Below, piece after piece: positions 10,301 through 18,192 of a stretch of DNA of 64,000 nucleotides. The translations under genes and the position numbers were made by a program. Source of the DNA: Thermaurantimonas aggregans (GTDB taxonomy: Bacteria; Bacteroidota; Bacteroidia; Flavobacteriales; Schleiferiaceae); contig NZ_BHZE01000009.1 of assembly GCF_003851885.1 (NCBI RefSeq), positions 1-64,000 on the forward strand. The letters are read 5' to 3'. Each line of letters starts with the position of its first letter. The stretch's first letter is position 1. Below the pieces are notes generated by a model, which saw only the letters and a program-made list of their open reading frames with translations, made no database searches and was not told the DNA's origin.

Positions 10301-10492
10301 ACGGATCTGATGTAGCCATTGGGCAGCACCCAAGGCATTGTCAACACCTGTAGTCTTTACTCTTGGCTGATACTTGATGGTCGAATTGGCATCATGTAAC
10401 ACATTGATCATCAATATTCCACCCATCATCAATGCTCCACCGAGAGCACCGAGCCACATTTTCCTATTCATATCCCTGTAGTTTTTTTCCAT
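7319..10492 (-). CDS. Secreted BNR/sortilin-type repeat protein with type IX sorting domain
   Basis: A large exported protein (1057 aa). The N-terminus has a hydrophobic signal-like stretch (WLGALGGALMMGGILMI). The body holds repeated VPS10/BNR beta-propeller signatures such as GGLYRSTNAGVSWTPV, KSTDRGLTFTQL and YSTDGGQTWTN. The last 80 or so residues form a type A type IX secretion domain (SLYPNPANGY ... LKAGTYIVEL ... SKLVIVK), so it should cross the outer membrane through the system served by PorU/PorV encoded at 21-26 kb. I use the ATG at 10492; the frame extends 21 nt to a TTG inside a palindrome. No enzymatic function can be assigned. Confidence 0.88.
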   Translation of the reverse strand: MEKNYRDMNRKMWLGALGGALMMGGILMINVLHDANSTIKYQPRVKTTGVDNALGAAQWLHQIRANQITGEVNPADEIQAMLEHQKFMQRTTSLGLTWVEMGPDNIGGRTRAFLQDKDNASLMFAGGVSGGLYRSTNAGVSWTPVNIMQENLAVVSICQTENGNIYYGTGESMYYSPFGTGAGGILGQGIFKSTDRGLTFTQLPSTVPTPNSTGADWVAVGAMVPLKGYPDGILVGTNRGLRYSTDGGQTWTNPISGPTGTIRCTDLSQDKDGGVWASIGMRTFYSPDGINNWTEISKPSNQAGPNDLPVDNGERSIVAVSPQDPNYVYVITCDVQRNFQRAYRSTNKGQTWTVIGQRSTTFNPIDQGQFAMMLSVSPVNRDKIFVGGLHLWEWSLTGGWSQISSSFKSPNNPYYVHVDQHRLVGNRLNGTIVYATNDGGVFRSTDDGFTWTEVNIGYITTQFYSVSYSFDGEVMGGTQDNGTIYVNLEGNTPKSGYRTTSIEFRGSNRDGDGGYTEISQLDKNVQFKAMQYGILGRSNTGGLTFFEFYDFPKMDPNNQSSTLSPAFAPFVTPFMLWENRNDPFSWDSVWFVANPSVLSLGFGQNKRDFSGVLPRPQATSIFVANTFKIIVAFDTIKSNAQGVLSSPLIESGNFNAQTGEFTVRFKQGVTPEIVAMCNVRYNSGSKLEVESKTLQQKFTYTLTQNLEPLDSIKIQDPVQSMFFVGLNSQANLVGGLFMTREALDFTKTPRWVRLAHFGAGTQVSALAVSNDGDVLYVGTNNGQLIRFTNLKNARDSVTADFANTNRALQQSTIRTFPGRYITSISINPNNPNRVVVTLGNYGNQDYIFYSNNALSASPTFTAKGGNMPKFPVYASVINFQNPNQVIVGTEYGVYSTADITATNVVWTRENDGMGNVPVFMLRQQQVGIDKKTGNWLSGRIYAGTHGRGIMRTDNLATISVKEPNEEPLKNQKQSLSLYPNPANGYTSVDLTLQQPSTVEIVARDLTGKTVKRMRFDQVNPEVKSLKIDVFDLKAGTYIVELYINTQLNGSSKLVIVK

Positions 10493-10493
10493 G

Positions 10494-10513
10494 TTGAAAA
10501 ATCGATTTTTCAA
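10494..10513. repeat. Perfect 20-bp palindrome ahead of the BNR protein gene
   Basis: TTGAAAAATC followed immediately by its exact reverse complement, ending one base before the ATG of the BNR protein gene. In mRNA it could form a hairpin next to the start; in DNA it is a perfect dyad. AT-rich, so chance is not excluded. Confidence 0.5.
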
Positions 10514-10542
10514 AAATATTAAAATTTTTCGTTTTAAAAGTT

Positions 10543-11445
10543 TTAGACCAAATGTTTTTCAGCGTGATATGATGAGCGTACCAGCGGACCACTCTCCACG
10601 TATATGAAGCCCATTTTCAGACCCTCTTCTTTGAGGTATTCGAATTCCTCTGGGGGCACAAATCGAGCTACTGGAAGGTGCTTTTTAGTAGGCTGTAAGT
10701 ATTGGCCAAGGGTTATTACGTCTACATTGGCTGACTTTAAATCGCGCATAGTTTCCAACACCTCTTCAATAGTTTCACCTAACCCAAGCATGATGCCCGA
10801 TTTTGTTCTTCTCTGGCCTTGCTCTTTGATGTATCTCAAGACTTCAAGGCTTCTGTCGTACTGGGCTTGGATGCGCACTTTTCGAGTAAGTCTGCGCACG
10901 GTCTCCATGTTATGGCTAATAATTTCTGGGGCAGCTTCGATTACGCGGTCGATGTTGCGCCTTTCTCCTTTGAAATCGGGTATTAAGGTTTCCATGGTAG
11001 TGCCTGGGCTTATTCGCCTGATGGCCCTGATGGTTTCAGCCCAAATAATGCTTCCTCCATCGGGTAGGTCGTCGCGGTCTACTGATGTAATAACGGCGTG
11101 CTTTACTTTCATTAGCTTTACTGACCGGGCCACTCGTTCAGGCTCATCCCAATCCACCGAATCGGGTCTGCCGGTGGCTACTGCACAGAAACCACATGAT
11201 CTCGTACATACATTTCCGAGAATCATAAATGTAGCAGTGCCGGCACCCCAGCACTCTCCCATGTTCGGACAGTTTCCGCTCTCACAAATGGTGTGAAGTT
11301 TATAATTATCAACCAGTTTGCGAACTTTTTTGTACTGGTCGCCTGTCGGAAGCTTTACGCGTAACCATTTTGGTTTGTGAATCTTTTCATTACTTGCCTT
11401 CGGCTCAATAGTTACTGTTGATTCACTCACCTCGATCAATTCCAT
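10543..11445 (-). CDS. lipA: lipoyl synthase
   Basis: Radical-SAM enzyme inserting two sulfurs into octanoyl groups on lipoyl domains of pyruvate and 2-oxoglutarate dehydrogenases. 300 residues. The auxiliary cluster cysteines are C54, C59 and C65 ([12 protein letters not shown]), the SAM cluster cysteines are C80, C84 and C87 (CTRSCGFC), and the C-terminal RSSYHAE holds the conserved serine. Its start overlaps the end of the upstream outer-membrane protein gene by 10 nt, so it is the distal gene of an operon with two envelope proteins. Confidence 0.97.
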   Translation of the reverse strand: MELIEVSESTVTIEPKASNEKIHKPKWLRVKLPTGDQYKKVRKLVDNYKLHTICESGNCPNMGECWGAGTATFMILGNVCTRSCGFCAVATGRPDSVDWDEPERVARSVKLMKVKHAVITSVDRDDLPDGGSIIWAETIRAIRRISPGTTMETLIPDFKGERRNIDRVIEAAPEIISHNMETVRRLTRKVRIQAQYDRSLEVLRYIKEQGQRRTKSGIMLGLGETIEEVLETMRDLKSANVDVITLGQYLQPTKKHLPVARFVPPEEFEYLKEEGLKMGFIYVESGPLVRSSYHAEKHLV

Positions 11446-12185
11446 CTTTTGCCGAAATTAATGTTAATAAATAACTGAAAAAAGACTGAGGGGTTTACAT
11501 AGTCATACAAAATTGGTATCTGACGCCTGAAAGCATCAGCTATCAATCCGATTTCAATAGATTTAATGACGTCATCAGTGCCGAAGTAATCGAATATAAA
11601 GGATGATTTAAGGTAAACTCCCGGTTCGATTGCTGTTTCGCCAAGGCCTTGAAAAAAACTTGCTTGTCCTAAAATATTTTGTTGAGGTTCGGCAGGGTTG
11701 TACCGCCTAATTAAAATTTTATCCGGCCCAAAAGTAGTTTCAGGATTTTCGACCTCGATGTACACCGGCTTCAGAAAACCAATCGATACACCACCAGCTA
11801 TCAGCCACGATACGATTATTCCATTTTGATCGTAGCGGTCGTAAAGGATTTTTTCGCGAAAGTAGCCTGTTCTCAGTACGTAGAAACTGTTGATTTTATT
11901 CATTACGAAGCCCCTAGAATTACCAGGTAAAATGCCATAGGATTTTACTTCTTTTTCGTGTCGAAGATTAACTAAATCGGCTTCCAAACCATATTTTTTG
12001 AAATTCGTAGGGTAATAACTTCTCCTGAAACTTATTCCATATCCTCGTGTGTGTAATTGGAGGCCAACAGTGAAATCGTTGTCGTACACCAATCTTTTAT
12101 AGTCAGCACTGTTGCTTTGCTGAGCTACAGATGCAATACTTGTCCATGCAAGTAAAATGACTGATGTACATCGGAGAAATTTCAC
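11436..12185 (-). CDS. Predicted outer-membrane beta-barrel protein (unknown function)
   Basis: A 249-residue protein with a clear signal peptide ([23 protein letters not shown]) and alternating aromatic/polar strands typical of a small outer-membrane barrel ([30 protein letters not shown]). I do not recognise the family. It starts at GTG (12185), overlapping the stop of the small lipoprotein gene as GTGA, and its own end overlaps lipA by 10 nt. The three genes look translationally coupled. Confidence 0.75.
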   Translation of the reverse strand: MKFLRCTSVILLAWTSIASVAQQSNSADYKRLVYDNDFTVGLQLHTRGYGISFRRSYYPTNFKKYGLEADLVNLRHEKEVKSYGILPGNSRGFVMNKINSFYVLRTGYFREKILYDRYDQNGIIVSWLIAGGVSIGFLKPVYIEVENPETTFGPDKILIRRYNPAEPQQNILGQASFFQGLGETAIEPGVYLKSSFIFDYFGTDDVIKSIEIGLIADAFRRQIPILYDYVNPSVFFQLFININFGKRWN

Positions 12186-12307
12186 ACGTTGGCTTCAGAT
12201 TTAATGGTGATTTGTGAATAGGCCGGACATTTTTCTTTCGATCTGCAAGAGGACAGGAGCAGTAGTATTGCTGAAACGAAGATCAAAGTGGCTAAGTGGC
12301 GCTTCAT
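12182..12307 (-). CDS. Small lipoprotein, 41 residues
   Basis: A short gene starting at ATG 12307. The product begins MKRHLATLIFVSAILLLLSS and then Cys21, a full lipoprotein signal with lipobox LSSC, leaving a mature peptide of about 21 residues (CRSKEKCPAYSQITIKSEAN...). Support comes from the signal sequence, a four-base GTGA overlap with the next gene, and a consensus promoter (TTTG-N20-TATGTTTG) ending 35 nt upstream. Function unknown; it may act with the neighbouring outer-membrane protein. Confidence 0.7.
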   Translation of the reverse strand: MKRHLATLIFVSAILLLLSSCRSKEKCPAYSQITIKSEANV

Positions 12308-12341
12308 GTGGTTCGACTTTTTGCTTACTTAAATCAACCTA

Positions 12342-12373
12342 CAAACATAGTACTTTTGTTTTCATTCATCAAA
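12342..12373 (-). promoter_or_regulatory. Consensus Bacteroidota promoter for the lipoprotein-OMP-lipA operon
   Basis: On the minus strand TTTG (12373-12370), exactly 20 nt, then TATGTTTG (12349-12342). Both boxes and the spacing match the Bacteroidota consensus TTTG-N19-21-TAnnTTTG. It is the best-formed promoter in the window. Confidence 0.65.
12351..12358 (+). promoter_or_regulatory. Candidate -7 box (TACTTTTG) for ung
   Basis: TACTTTTG fits TAnnTTTG and lies 21 nt before the GTG start of ung. It is back to back with the minus-strand -7 box, one base apart. No -33 box at the usual distance. Confidence 0.4.
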
Positions 12374-12379
12374 CTGAAA

Positions 12380-13060
12380 GTGAAAAACCCATCTTTACAG
12401 ATCTTACAAGAGTTGTATCCTGACTATTTCACCGACGAGGTAATACAAGCTGAATATTTTCAGAAGCTTGCGGAATTTGTGGCCGAAGAACGTAAGAAAT
12501 ACATTATTTATCCTGAAAAGAAAAACGTATTCAATGCACTTAAAGTGCCGCCTTCAGAGGTAAAGGTTGTAATTCTGGGACAAGACCCTTATCACGCGCC
12601 CGGTCAAGCGAATGGCTATTGTTTTTCAGTGCCCAAAGGCATTCCACTTCCTCCCTCACTGATTAATATTTTTAAAGAATTAAAAGATGATTTGGGAATT
12701 GATCGGGGAAATAATGGTGATTTGACTGGCTGGGCTCAGCAAGGGGTAATGTTGCTCAATGCCGTATTGACAGTGCGTCAAGGTCAACCTGGCAGCCATG
12801 CCAATAGGGGTTGGGAAATCTTCACCGATCATGTGATCAAGACAGTGCAGCGCAGTACAAAGAATGTGATTTTTGTGCTTTGGGGCGCTTATGCCAAGAA
12901 GAAACAAGCTTTGATTGACCCGTCGCGTCATTTTGTAATCACTGGCGCACATCCGTCGCCACTGAGTGCTTATCAAGGATTTTTCGGTGGAAAATACTTT
13001 TCTAGAATCAATGCGTTACTAATAGAAAAAGGAAAAATTCCCATTGATTGGAGCCGTTGA
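12380..13060 (+). CDS. ung: uracil-DNA glycosylase (family 1)
   Basis: Removes uracil from DNA in base-excision repair. The active-site motif GQDPYH is at residues 67-72 from the chosen start (catalytic Asp69), with LLNAVLTVRQGQPGSH, FVLWG and the DNA-intercalating HPSPLSAYQGFFG loop further on. I chose GTG at 12380, which gives 226 residues, normal for the family. The frame runs upstream to 12296, but those extra residues overlap the divergent lipoprotein gene and its promoter. Confidence 0.95.
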   Translation: MKNPSLQILQELYPDYFTDEVIQAEYFQKLAEFVAEERKKYIIYPEKKNVFNALKVPPSEVKVVILGQDPYHAPGQANGYCFSVPKGIPLPPSLINIFKELKDDLGIDRGNNGDLTGWAQQGVMLLNAVLTVRQGQPGSHANRGWEIFTDHVIKTVQRSTKNVIFVLWGAYAKKKQALIDPSRHFVITGAHPSPLSAYQGFFGGKYFSRINALLIEKGKIPIDWSR

Positions 13061-13071
13061 TTGGAGCTTTT

Positions 13072-14649
13072 ATGCTGTTTCGAATTTTGCTTGCTGATTC
13101 ATGTTGCTTTGTTTCGGCTCAAGATTCTATATCTTACAGAGTGCTTGATGCGTTGAGCGACTCTGTATTTTCCAGTCGAGGTGTATTTTTCTCTAAAATT
13201 GACTCACTTTTTTTGCTTTACAACCATCCTTTTTACACATTCAAAGAAGTAAAAAGAGATTCTTGTGTTGTTTTCTACTTGAATTCTGGTATTGGCTTAA
13301 CTGATTCTGTAATAGTGACTGAAAGTGGGTTGTTTATGCCCAATGAGAAGATTTCAATTACACAACTTAAAAATAAGTCCCGAGAAGTTGTACAAAAATG
13401 TACCAACAATGGGTATCCATTTGCTCGGGTAGTTCCGAGAGTTTTGTACTACAACACCAACATCCCGGTAATAAAAGTCGAAGTTGATTCAGGTCCACTT
13501 ATAAAAATTGATAGTCTTATTATTAAATCTGAGAAATCGATCAACATTACTGTCATAAAAAGGATTTCTGGATTGCGTATTCCGATGGCTTATAGTCAAA
13601 AAAAAATAGATGAGGCACTAGAGCGAATTTCCGCATCAGGGTTTTTAGAGTTTAGCGCCCCTTCATCGGTTCTTTTTACCGAGGAAGGAAGTATTCTGTA
13701 TTTGTATGCTAAACAAAAACAATCTGTTTTTGGCGATCTAATTATTGGTTTGAATTCTGACAATCAACAACGAACTGTTATAACAGGCGAAGCTCAGTTA
13801 TCCCTCAGTAATTTATTTGGAAGTGCTGAAAAAATTTCTATTCAATGGCGAGCGCCGGCTACTTTTCAACAGTTTCTCCACCTCCGTGGGGATTTTCCCT
13901 TTTTATTTCATACGCCCATCGGTCTTAGTTTTGACTTTCAGGTATTTCGACAAGATTCAACGTTTGCCCGTTTTAGCTCACGCATTGGAGCCGCCTATTA
14001 TTTTTCATCGACAGTGAGTGCCGGTCTTGGTTGGATGCGTGAAAGATCTTCATCTGTAAACTTGGTTGAAGTTGGTTTCATGCCCTTTTCGTCTACCTAT
14101 CAGCTTGTTCACGTGCAATACAATGGTAAGAGGGGCAAAGGCTCAAGTAAAAAAGGGCTTCGAAATGTACTTGAAGTTGGGATTGGCACGATTAGAAAAA
14201 GTGAAACTCTGGAGAACCGCCTTAGATTGCTGTGGGAGGCAGATGCAGATTTGCCAATTTCAAAAAATCACAAAATTTTTGGATCATTTTTTTTAAAAAG
14301 CATTAACGGCCCGGGGATTTTGCTCAACGAATCTTACCGTACGGGAGGTTTCGGCAGCATTCGCGGTTTTAACGAATGGTCGTTTTTCGTCACTTCTGCC
14401 GCATTAGGTGTTTTGGAATACAGGATTTATTTGGACTACAATTCCTACATTAAAATGTTTTACGATGCGGGTTGGCAATCGATTACCGGCGGAAGCAAAG
14501 GGTATTATCAAGGTTTTGGTGCAGGGTTGGCACTACCGGTGTCGGTAGGCATGTTTCATGTTGATGTAGCTGTTGGAAAATTTCCCAATATGCCCATGGA
14601 TTTTCGAAATACTCGTCTTCACATAGGTTTTAGGTCTGGGTTAGATTAG
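13072..14649 (+). CDS. BamA/TamA-like outer-membrane protein (POTRA plus barrel)
   Basis: A 525-residue protein with a short signal-like N-terminus ending VSAQ, a region resembling POTRA domains (about 70-220), and a C-terminal beta barrel of the surface-antigen/Omp85 type, including the strand ESYRTGGFGSIRGFNEW with the conserved RGF barrel-lock motif. It is shorter than BamA (about 800 aa), with fewer POTRA repeats, so it is more likely a TamA/ShlB-like relative than the essential assembly factor. Starts 11 nt after ung; the end overlaps convergent trmH by 4 nt. Confidence 0.72.
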   Translation: MLFRILLADSCCFVSAQDSISYRVLDALSDSVFSSRGVFFSKIDSLFLLYNHPFYTFKEVKRDSCVVFYLNSGIGLTDSVIVTESGLFMPNEKISITQLKNKSREVVQKCTNNGYPFARVVPRVLYYNTNIPVIKVEVDSGPLIKIDSLIIKSEKSINITVIKRISGLRIPMAYSQKKIDEALERISASGFLEFSAPSSVLFTEEGSILYLYAKQKQSVFGDLIIGLNSDNQQRTVITGEAQLSLSNLFGSAEKISIQWRAPATFQQFLHLRGDFPFLFHTPIGLSFDFQVFRQDSTFARFSSRIGAAYYFSSTVSAGLGWMRERSSSVNLVEVGFMPFSSTYQLVHVQYNGKRGKGSSKKGLRNVLEVGIGTIRKSETLENRLRLLWEADADLPISKNHKIFGSFFLKSINGPGILLNESYRTGGFGSIRGFNEWSFFVTSAALGVLEYRIYLDYNSYIKMFYDAGWQSITGGSKGYYQGFGAGLALPVSVGMFHVDVAVGKFPNMPMDFRNTRLHIGFRSGLD

Positions 14650-15335
14650 GAATTTTTAGCTTTTTCTTCAAACCATCGCTTTATCATTTTTTGAGCATTA
14701 GGCACTGTTTTTAAGGCCCATTCAAAAAGTTGTTCCTTTTCTTGTTCTGGGGTGAGTTGCCAAGGGATGTTTTCTTCTATGAGGCGTTTTCTGAGCCGGT
14801 ACATCAGTATCCCTGCAGTCACTGACACATTGAGGCTTTCTGTAAAACCTACCATTGGAATCATCACAAATCCATCGGCCTGTTGAATGATTTCTGGGTG
14901 AAGTCCATGCCGCTCAGAGCCAAGAGCTATGCAAAGAGGTGTAGATAAGTCAAGGTCTTCTAAGGTATTTCCGCTGGCATGAGGGCTGGCAGCGATAATT
15001 CGGTAGCCTTTTGATTTAATGATTTTTAGAGCGCTTTCATATTTCCCATTTTCGGCGTGTAGAGCCTTTGGGCGAACCCATTTCTGTGCGCCCATAGCGA
15101 TCTCCTCGTTTACCTTGTAACGATATTTGTCTTCCAAAACGTAAATCTCGCTAAATCCGAAGCAATCAGCTGAGCGAATAATGGCACTGGCATTTTGCTC
15201 GTGATAGAGGTTATCTGCCAGCCAAGAGATTCGGCGAGTACGTTCTTTTACAAGTTTTGAAAATAGTTGTTTTTTGTGATCGGTGAGTAAATCGTACAAA
15301 CGGTCAAAGAATTCTATTCCTTCGATCTCTTGCAT
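14646..15335 (-). CDS. trmH: tRNA/rRNA ribose 2'-O-methyltransferase, TrmH type (SpoU family)
   Basis: SPOUT-fold methyltransferase of 229 residues, the same length as E. coli TrmH, which methylates G18 of tRNA. The three SpoU motifs are present: NASAIIRSADCFG, IALGSERHGL and ESLNVSVTAGI. A short C-terminal extension (LTPEQEKEQLFEWALK) resembles TrmH more than RlmB. An rRNA substrate cannot be excluded. Its promoter faces the TPR-like gene. Confidence 0.85.
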   Translation of the reverse strand: MQEIEGIEFFDRLYDLLTDHKKQLFSKLVKERTRRISWLADNLYHEQNASAIIRSADCFGFSEIYVLEDKYRYKVNEEIAMGAQKWVRPKALHAENGKYESALKIIKSKGYRIIAASPHASGNTLEDLDLSTPLCIALGSERHGLHPEIIQQADGFVMIPMVGFTESLNVSVTAGILMYRLRKRLIEENIPWQLTPEQEKEQLFEWALKTVPNAQKMIKRWFEEKAKNS

Positions 15336-15389
15336 CTAAGCGTTAGTATTAGCAATGTGTTAGAAAAATCTTTCGTCTATTTTAGCGCG

Positions 15390-15397
15390 CAAATTTA
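15390..15397 (-). promoter_or_regulatory. Candidate -7 box (TAAATTTG) for trmH
   Basis: TAAATTTG on the minus strand matches TAnnTTTG about 55 nt before the trmH ATG, inside the 74-bp divergent gap. No recognisable -33 box. Confidence 0.3.
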
Positions 15398-15409
15398 GAA
15401 GCTCTGTTT

Positions 15410-15928
15410 ATGTGGAATAAAATTGTACGAATTGCCTTAACTGTAGGGTTATTTCTTGCAAGTATCTGGCAGTTCGTTTTGGTAAATATTGGCAATGGAA
15501 TTTTTTTATTGTTGCTGAGCGGAATTGTGCTGTTGTCATACTTCAGAAACGAAAATATGATAATGGCGCTCTGGTACCTGCGCACTCAAAAATTTGACAA
15601 AGTAAAAAAGTGGCTGTCGAGAATTAAGAATCCAGAAAAATCGCTAATTAAGTCGCAGGCTGCATATTACTATTTGCTCCAAGGGCTTGTAAGTGGACAG
15701 GAACAAAATCTGAATGAGGCTGAGAAAAACATCAAGCGCGCAATGGCTTTGGGCTTAAGAATGAAGACCGATGAAGCTATGGCGTGCCTCCAGATGGCAG
15801 GTATTGCCTTAGCACGTCGCCGTAAGACTGAAGCAACTATGTGGCTCAATAAAGCCAAACAACTTGATGAAAAGAAATTACTGGCTGACCAGATAAAACA
15901 AGTGAAGACTCTGCTGAATAAATTTTAA
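15410..15928 (+). CDS. Small membrane protein with TPR-like C-terminal region
   Basis: 172 residues. The first 45 hold two hydrophobic segments (IALTVGLFLASIWQFVLV and ILLLLSGIVLLSYF), probably a membrane hairpin. The rest is helical with TPR-like pairs (ALWYLRTQKFDKVKKWLSRI, NEAEKNIKRAMALGL, ARRRKTEATMWLNKAKQLD). No defined family or function. Its end overlaps the convergent DedA-like gene by 4 nt. Confidence 0.7.
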   Translation: MWNKIVRIALTVGLFLASIWQFVLVNIGNGIFLLLLSGIVLLSYFRNENMIMALWYLRTQKFDKVKKWLSRIKNPEKSLIKSQAAYYYLLQGLVSGQEQNLNEAEKNIKRAMALGLRMKTDEAMACLQMAGIALARRRKTEATMWLNKAKQLDEKKLLADQIKQVKTLLNKF

Positions 15929-16584
15929 CAAGGTCCGGAGTTTTTTACTACCAGATACAAAAACCAGGCGTATCCGTAAAATCGAAGATAGCGTGTAGTT
16001 GCCAGAAGTAAATAACTTTTAAAGGGATAGCGCACTGCACCGGTCACTACACTCGTAGGTGAAAATGGCAGGGGAGCTAAAGCTGAAACTACAATGAGCA
16101 CTCCTCCAAATTTTTTGAGAAGCCGAAATTGTTGTTGAAACTTTTCGTCGATCCAATACTTAACTACCGGAATGTTGTAAAGGAGCCTTCCATAGCTATA
16201 GCTAATCACTCCACCTATGTAACTCAGTGAGGCGAGGATAAAGACAATTCTGTAAGGATGCTCAAAACTTTTAGCCCATACGATGAATACGTCAGGCGAT
16301 AATATTCCGGTAAAGCTTTCTGATAAAAACAGAATACCCATGATAAGCCATGCAGGGTATTGATTGAGATGGGTGCATACAAAGTGATTGAAATCAAAAA
16401 CATAATGCGTAAGCACCCAAAAGATGCCCATGAAAATGGCAATAGTGATGATCAGTTTCCAAATGTTTTGGCTAAGAAAAGTGTAAAAGCCCTTTTTTTT
16501 ATTTACATAATGGAATAACTCAAGGTATTTTGAGAGATTTCGTTTTCTTCTCTTCAAGGAATTTGTTGAATGGCCTTTTGTCAC
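15925..16584 (-). CDS. DedA/VTT-like membrane protein
   Basis: 219 residues with a basic N-terminus and about five membrane segments. GILSPDVFIVWAKS, SYIGGVISYSYGRLLY and the C-terminal APLPFSPTSVVTGAVRYPFKS region resemble the VTT/DedA fold, whose members flip lipid carriers or maintain membrane homeostasis. The match is moderate. It begins at GTG, overlapping the upstream stop as GTGA, so it is the distal gene of the oxidase accessory operon; a role in respiration is not implied by the family. Confidence 0.7.
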   Translation of the reverse strand: MTKGHSTNSLKRRKRNLSKYLELFHYVNKKKGFYTFLSQNIWKLIITIAIFMGIFWVLTHYVFDFNHFVCTHLNQYPAWLIMGILFLSESFTGILSPDVFIVWAKSFEHPYRIVFILASLSYIGGVISYSYGRLLYNIPVVKYWIDEKFQQQFRLLKKFGGVLIVVSALAPLPFSPTSVVTGAVRYPFKSYLLLATTRYLRFYGYAWFLYLVVKNSGPC

Positions 16585-16832
16585 TGTCCTTGTGCTGATT
16601 TCCTCGACGACTTATAGTGGCGGTACATGGCGTATGCTATGACAGATACAAGCAAATATGGAATTGACATCAAAAACAGTATGCCAAAATTCAAGTTTTT
16701 AGCCGCCACATTTCCGCTTGACGACTCTGCCACAGCTTTACACATAGCACATTGAGCATGCGTATCAGCCATGTTCAGAAGTATGCTTGTAGAAAGAAAT
16801 ACAAGAAACAAAAAAATCTTTCTCTTCATCAT
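16581..16832 (-). CDS. Small CxxC membrane protein of the cytochrome-oxidase cluster
   Basis: 83 residues. A signal-like segment (MMKRKIFLFLVFLSTSILL) is followed by AQCAMCKA with Cys28 and Cys31, then a second membrane segment (GILFLMSIPYLLVSVIAYAMY) and a basic tail. The CxxC would face the periplasm. I recall similar proteins beside Bacteroidota oxidase genes but know no function; metal or haem handling is a guess. The start is ATG 16832, overlapping the DUF420 stop as ATGA; the longer frame upstream is not needed. Confidence 0.75.
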   Translation of the reverse strand: MMKRKIFLFLVFLSTSILLNMADTHAQCAMCKAVAESSSGNVAAKNLNFGILFLMSIPYLLVSVIAYAMYRHYKSSRKSAQGQ

Positions 16833-17380
16833 GCCGGATAATATGGCGACATAAAAACATAAACTAAGACTCCTGTAATAGCCACGTACAGCCAAATGGG
16901 GTAGGTGTATTTCACCAGTGCTTTGTGTTTAGCGATCTCCATCGTACTGCCTCTGTAAATAGAAAGCATAGCCAAAGGTAGTACAGGCACAGATAGGGTA
17001 ATGTGACTAATCAAGATGAAAAAATAAAGCGTTCTCATCCAACCTTCACCGCCGTAAGGTGTTGGTGGGTTTGACAGTTTTGAAATCACATATGACACTA
17101 AGAAGAGTGCAGAAAGTACAAATGCACCCATCATCACAGCTCTGTGTAGCTGAATGTTTTTTTTCGAAATGAAAATGCCACCAAGAATCAGCAGCACAGC
17201 GGTAGTACCGTTTAGGATAGCATGAAATGCCGGCAGCTTCTTAGCTTGAGGAAAGGAGTGTTGCAGGCTAAAGAACTCCGGATAAATCATCAGCAACGCT
17301 ACGGCAATCGGTATTAAAATAGAAAGAGCTGTAATTAAAGGAATGATAATGCGGTCGTTTTTTTGAAGTGTAAGTGGCAT
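16829..17380 (-). CDS. DUF420 membrane protein (oxidase-assembly related)
   Basis: 183 residues with five membrane segments and the DUF420 features FHAILNGTTAVLLILGG, LHRAVM, the central TPYGGEGWMRTLYFFILISHI and the KHKALVKYTYPIWLYV region with conserved histidines. DUF420 proteins such as YozB/CtaM-type proteins of Firmicutes are linked to haem-copper oxidase maturation, and the context here (SCO1, subunits III and IV, cyoE) agrees. One base separates it from SCO1. Confidence 0.85.
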   Translation of the reverse strand: MPLTLQKNDRIIIPLITALSILIPIAVALLMIYPEFFSLQHSFPQAKKLPAFHAILNGTTAVLLILGGIFISKKNIQLHRAVMMGAFVLSALFLVSYVISKLSNPPTPYGGEGWMRTLYFFILISHITLSVPVLPLAMLSIYRGSTMEIAKHKALVKYTYPIWLYVAITGVLVYVFMSPYYPA

Positions 17381-17381
17381 A

Positions 17382-18140
17382 TTACTTCGATTTTTTTTGT
17401 TTTTTACGCTTGAGTGACTCCAATTTTTCGTATTCGGCTATGAGTACCGATATGTCTTCCTGAATCTCTTTCAGTGCCATTTGATCTAAACTGCTGTAAG
17501 CACCGATGATGTTTCCTTGGTCATCGCGTCTAGAACGCAGGCGACCCTCCCAATCGACGAGTACAATCAGCTCTGAGTGTAAAAATCCGCCTGGTGCTGT
17601 TTCGTCTTCCATGGCGTTTAGAAAAACAGCCTTAGCCAAGTCGTAGATGCTGTCTTTATCGCCCGTTACAAATTTCCATACTGTTCTACCATTTACGTCC
17701 GCAGCACCTATTTGTCGAGCATAAGCTTCGAGTACCTCTACTGTGTCGTGAAGGGGATCGACGGTAAATGACAATATTTGAAAATTGTCAAAACCTTTAA
17801 AACGGTCGTAAATGCGCTCTTTGATGTGGAAGTTCATCGGCCCGCAAATGCTTGGGCAAGTGGTAAAAAAGAAGTTAATGGCTGTAATTTTACCTTTCAG
17901 AGAGTCTGAAGTGATTATTTCTCCTTTATGGGTTATACCTCTAAAATAAGGCACTGTGTAGCGAATGGTGTCATAAATTGTATTTCCCTTGTCATCAGTT
18001 TTAGTAACCACTTCTGATGGGCCGAAGTAGTCCAGCGTTTGAAAAAAGACTTCGCGAGCTGAATACACAAAAACAAGATAAAGTAAAACGGGCACTATCA
18101 GTATCGATACCAATAATGCCCGCTTGTAAATTCTTTTCAT
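17382..18140 (-). CDS. SCO1/SenC family copper-delivery protein
   Basis: Thioredoxin-fold protein that delivers copper to or reduces the CuA site of cytochrome c oxidase subunit II. 252 residues with an N-terminal membrane anchor (about 8-28). The copper ligands are CPSIC (Cys95, Cys99) and the distal His in GGFLHSEL. The C-terminal tail is highly basic (KRKKQKKSK). Placed between the subunit IV and DUF420 genes of the oxidase cluster. Confidence 0.93.
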   Translation of the reverse strand: MKRIYKRALLVSILIVPVLLYLVFVYSAREVFFQTLDYFGPSEVVTKTDDKGNTIYDTIRYTVPYFRGITHKGEIITSDSLKGKITAINFFFTTCPSICGPMNFHIKERIYDRFKGFDNFQILSFTVDPLHDTVEVLEAYARQIGAADVNGRTVWKFVTGDKDSIYDLAKAVFLNAMEDETAPGGFLHSELIVLVDWEGRLRSRRDDQGNIIGAYSSLDQMALKEIQEDISVLIAEYEKLESLKRKKQKKSK

Positions 18141-18192
18141 CAGCTTCTAACCTTTTGCACTAAAAAAAGAACAGACCCTTACACAAAATGGT

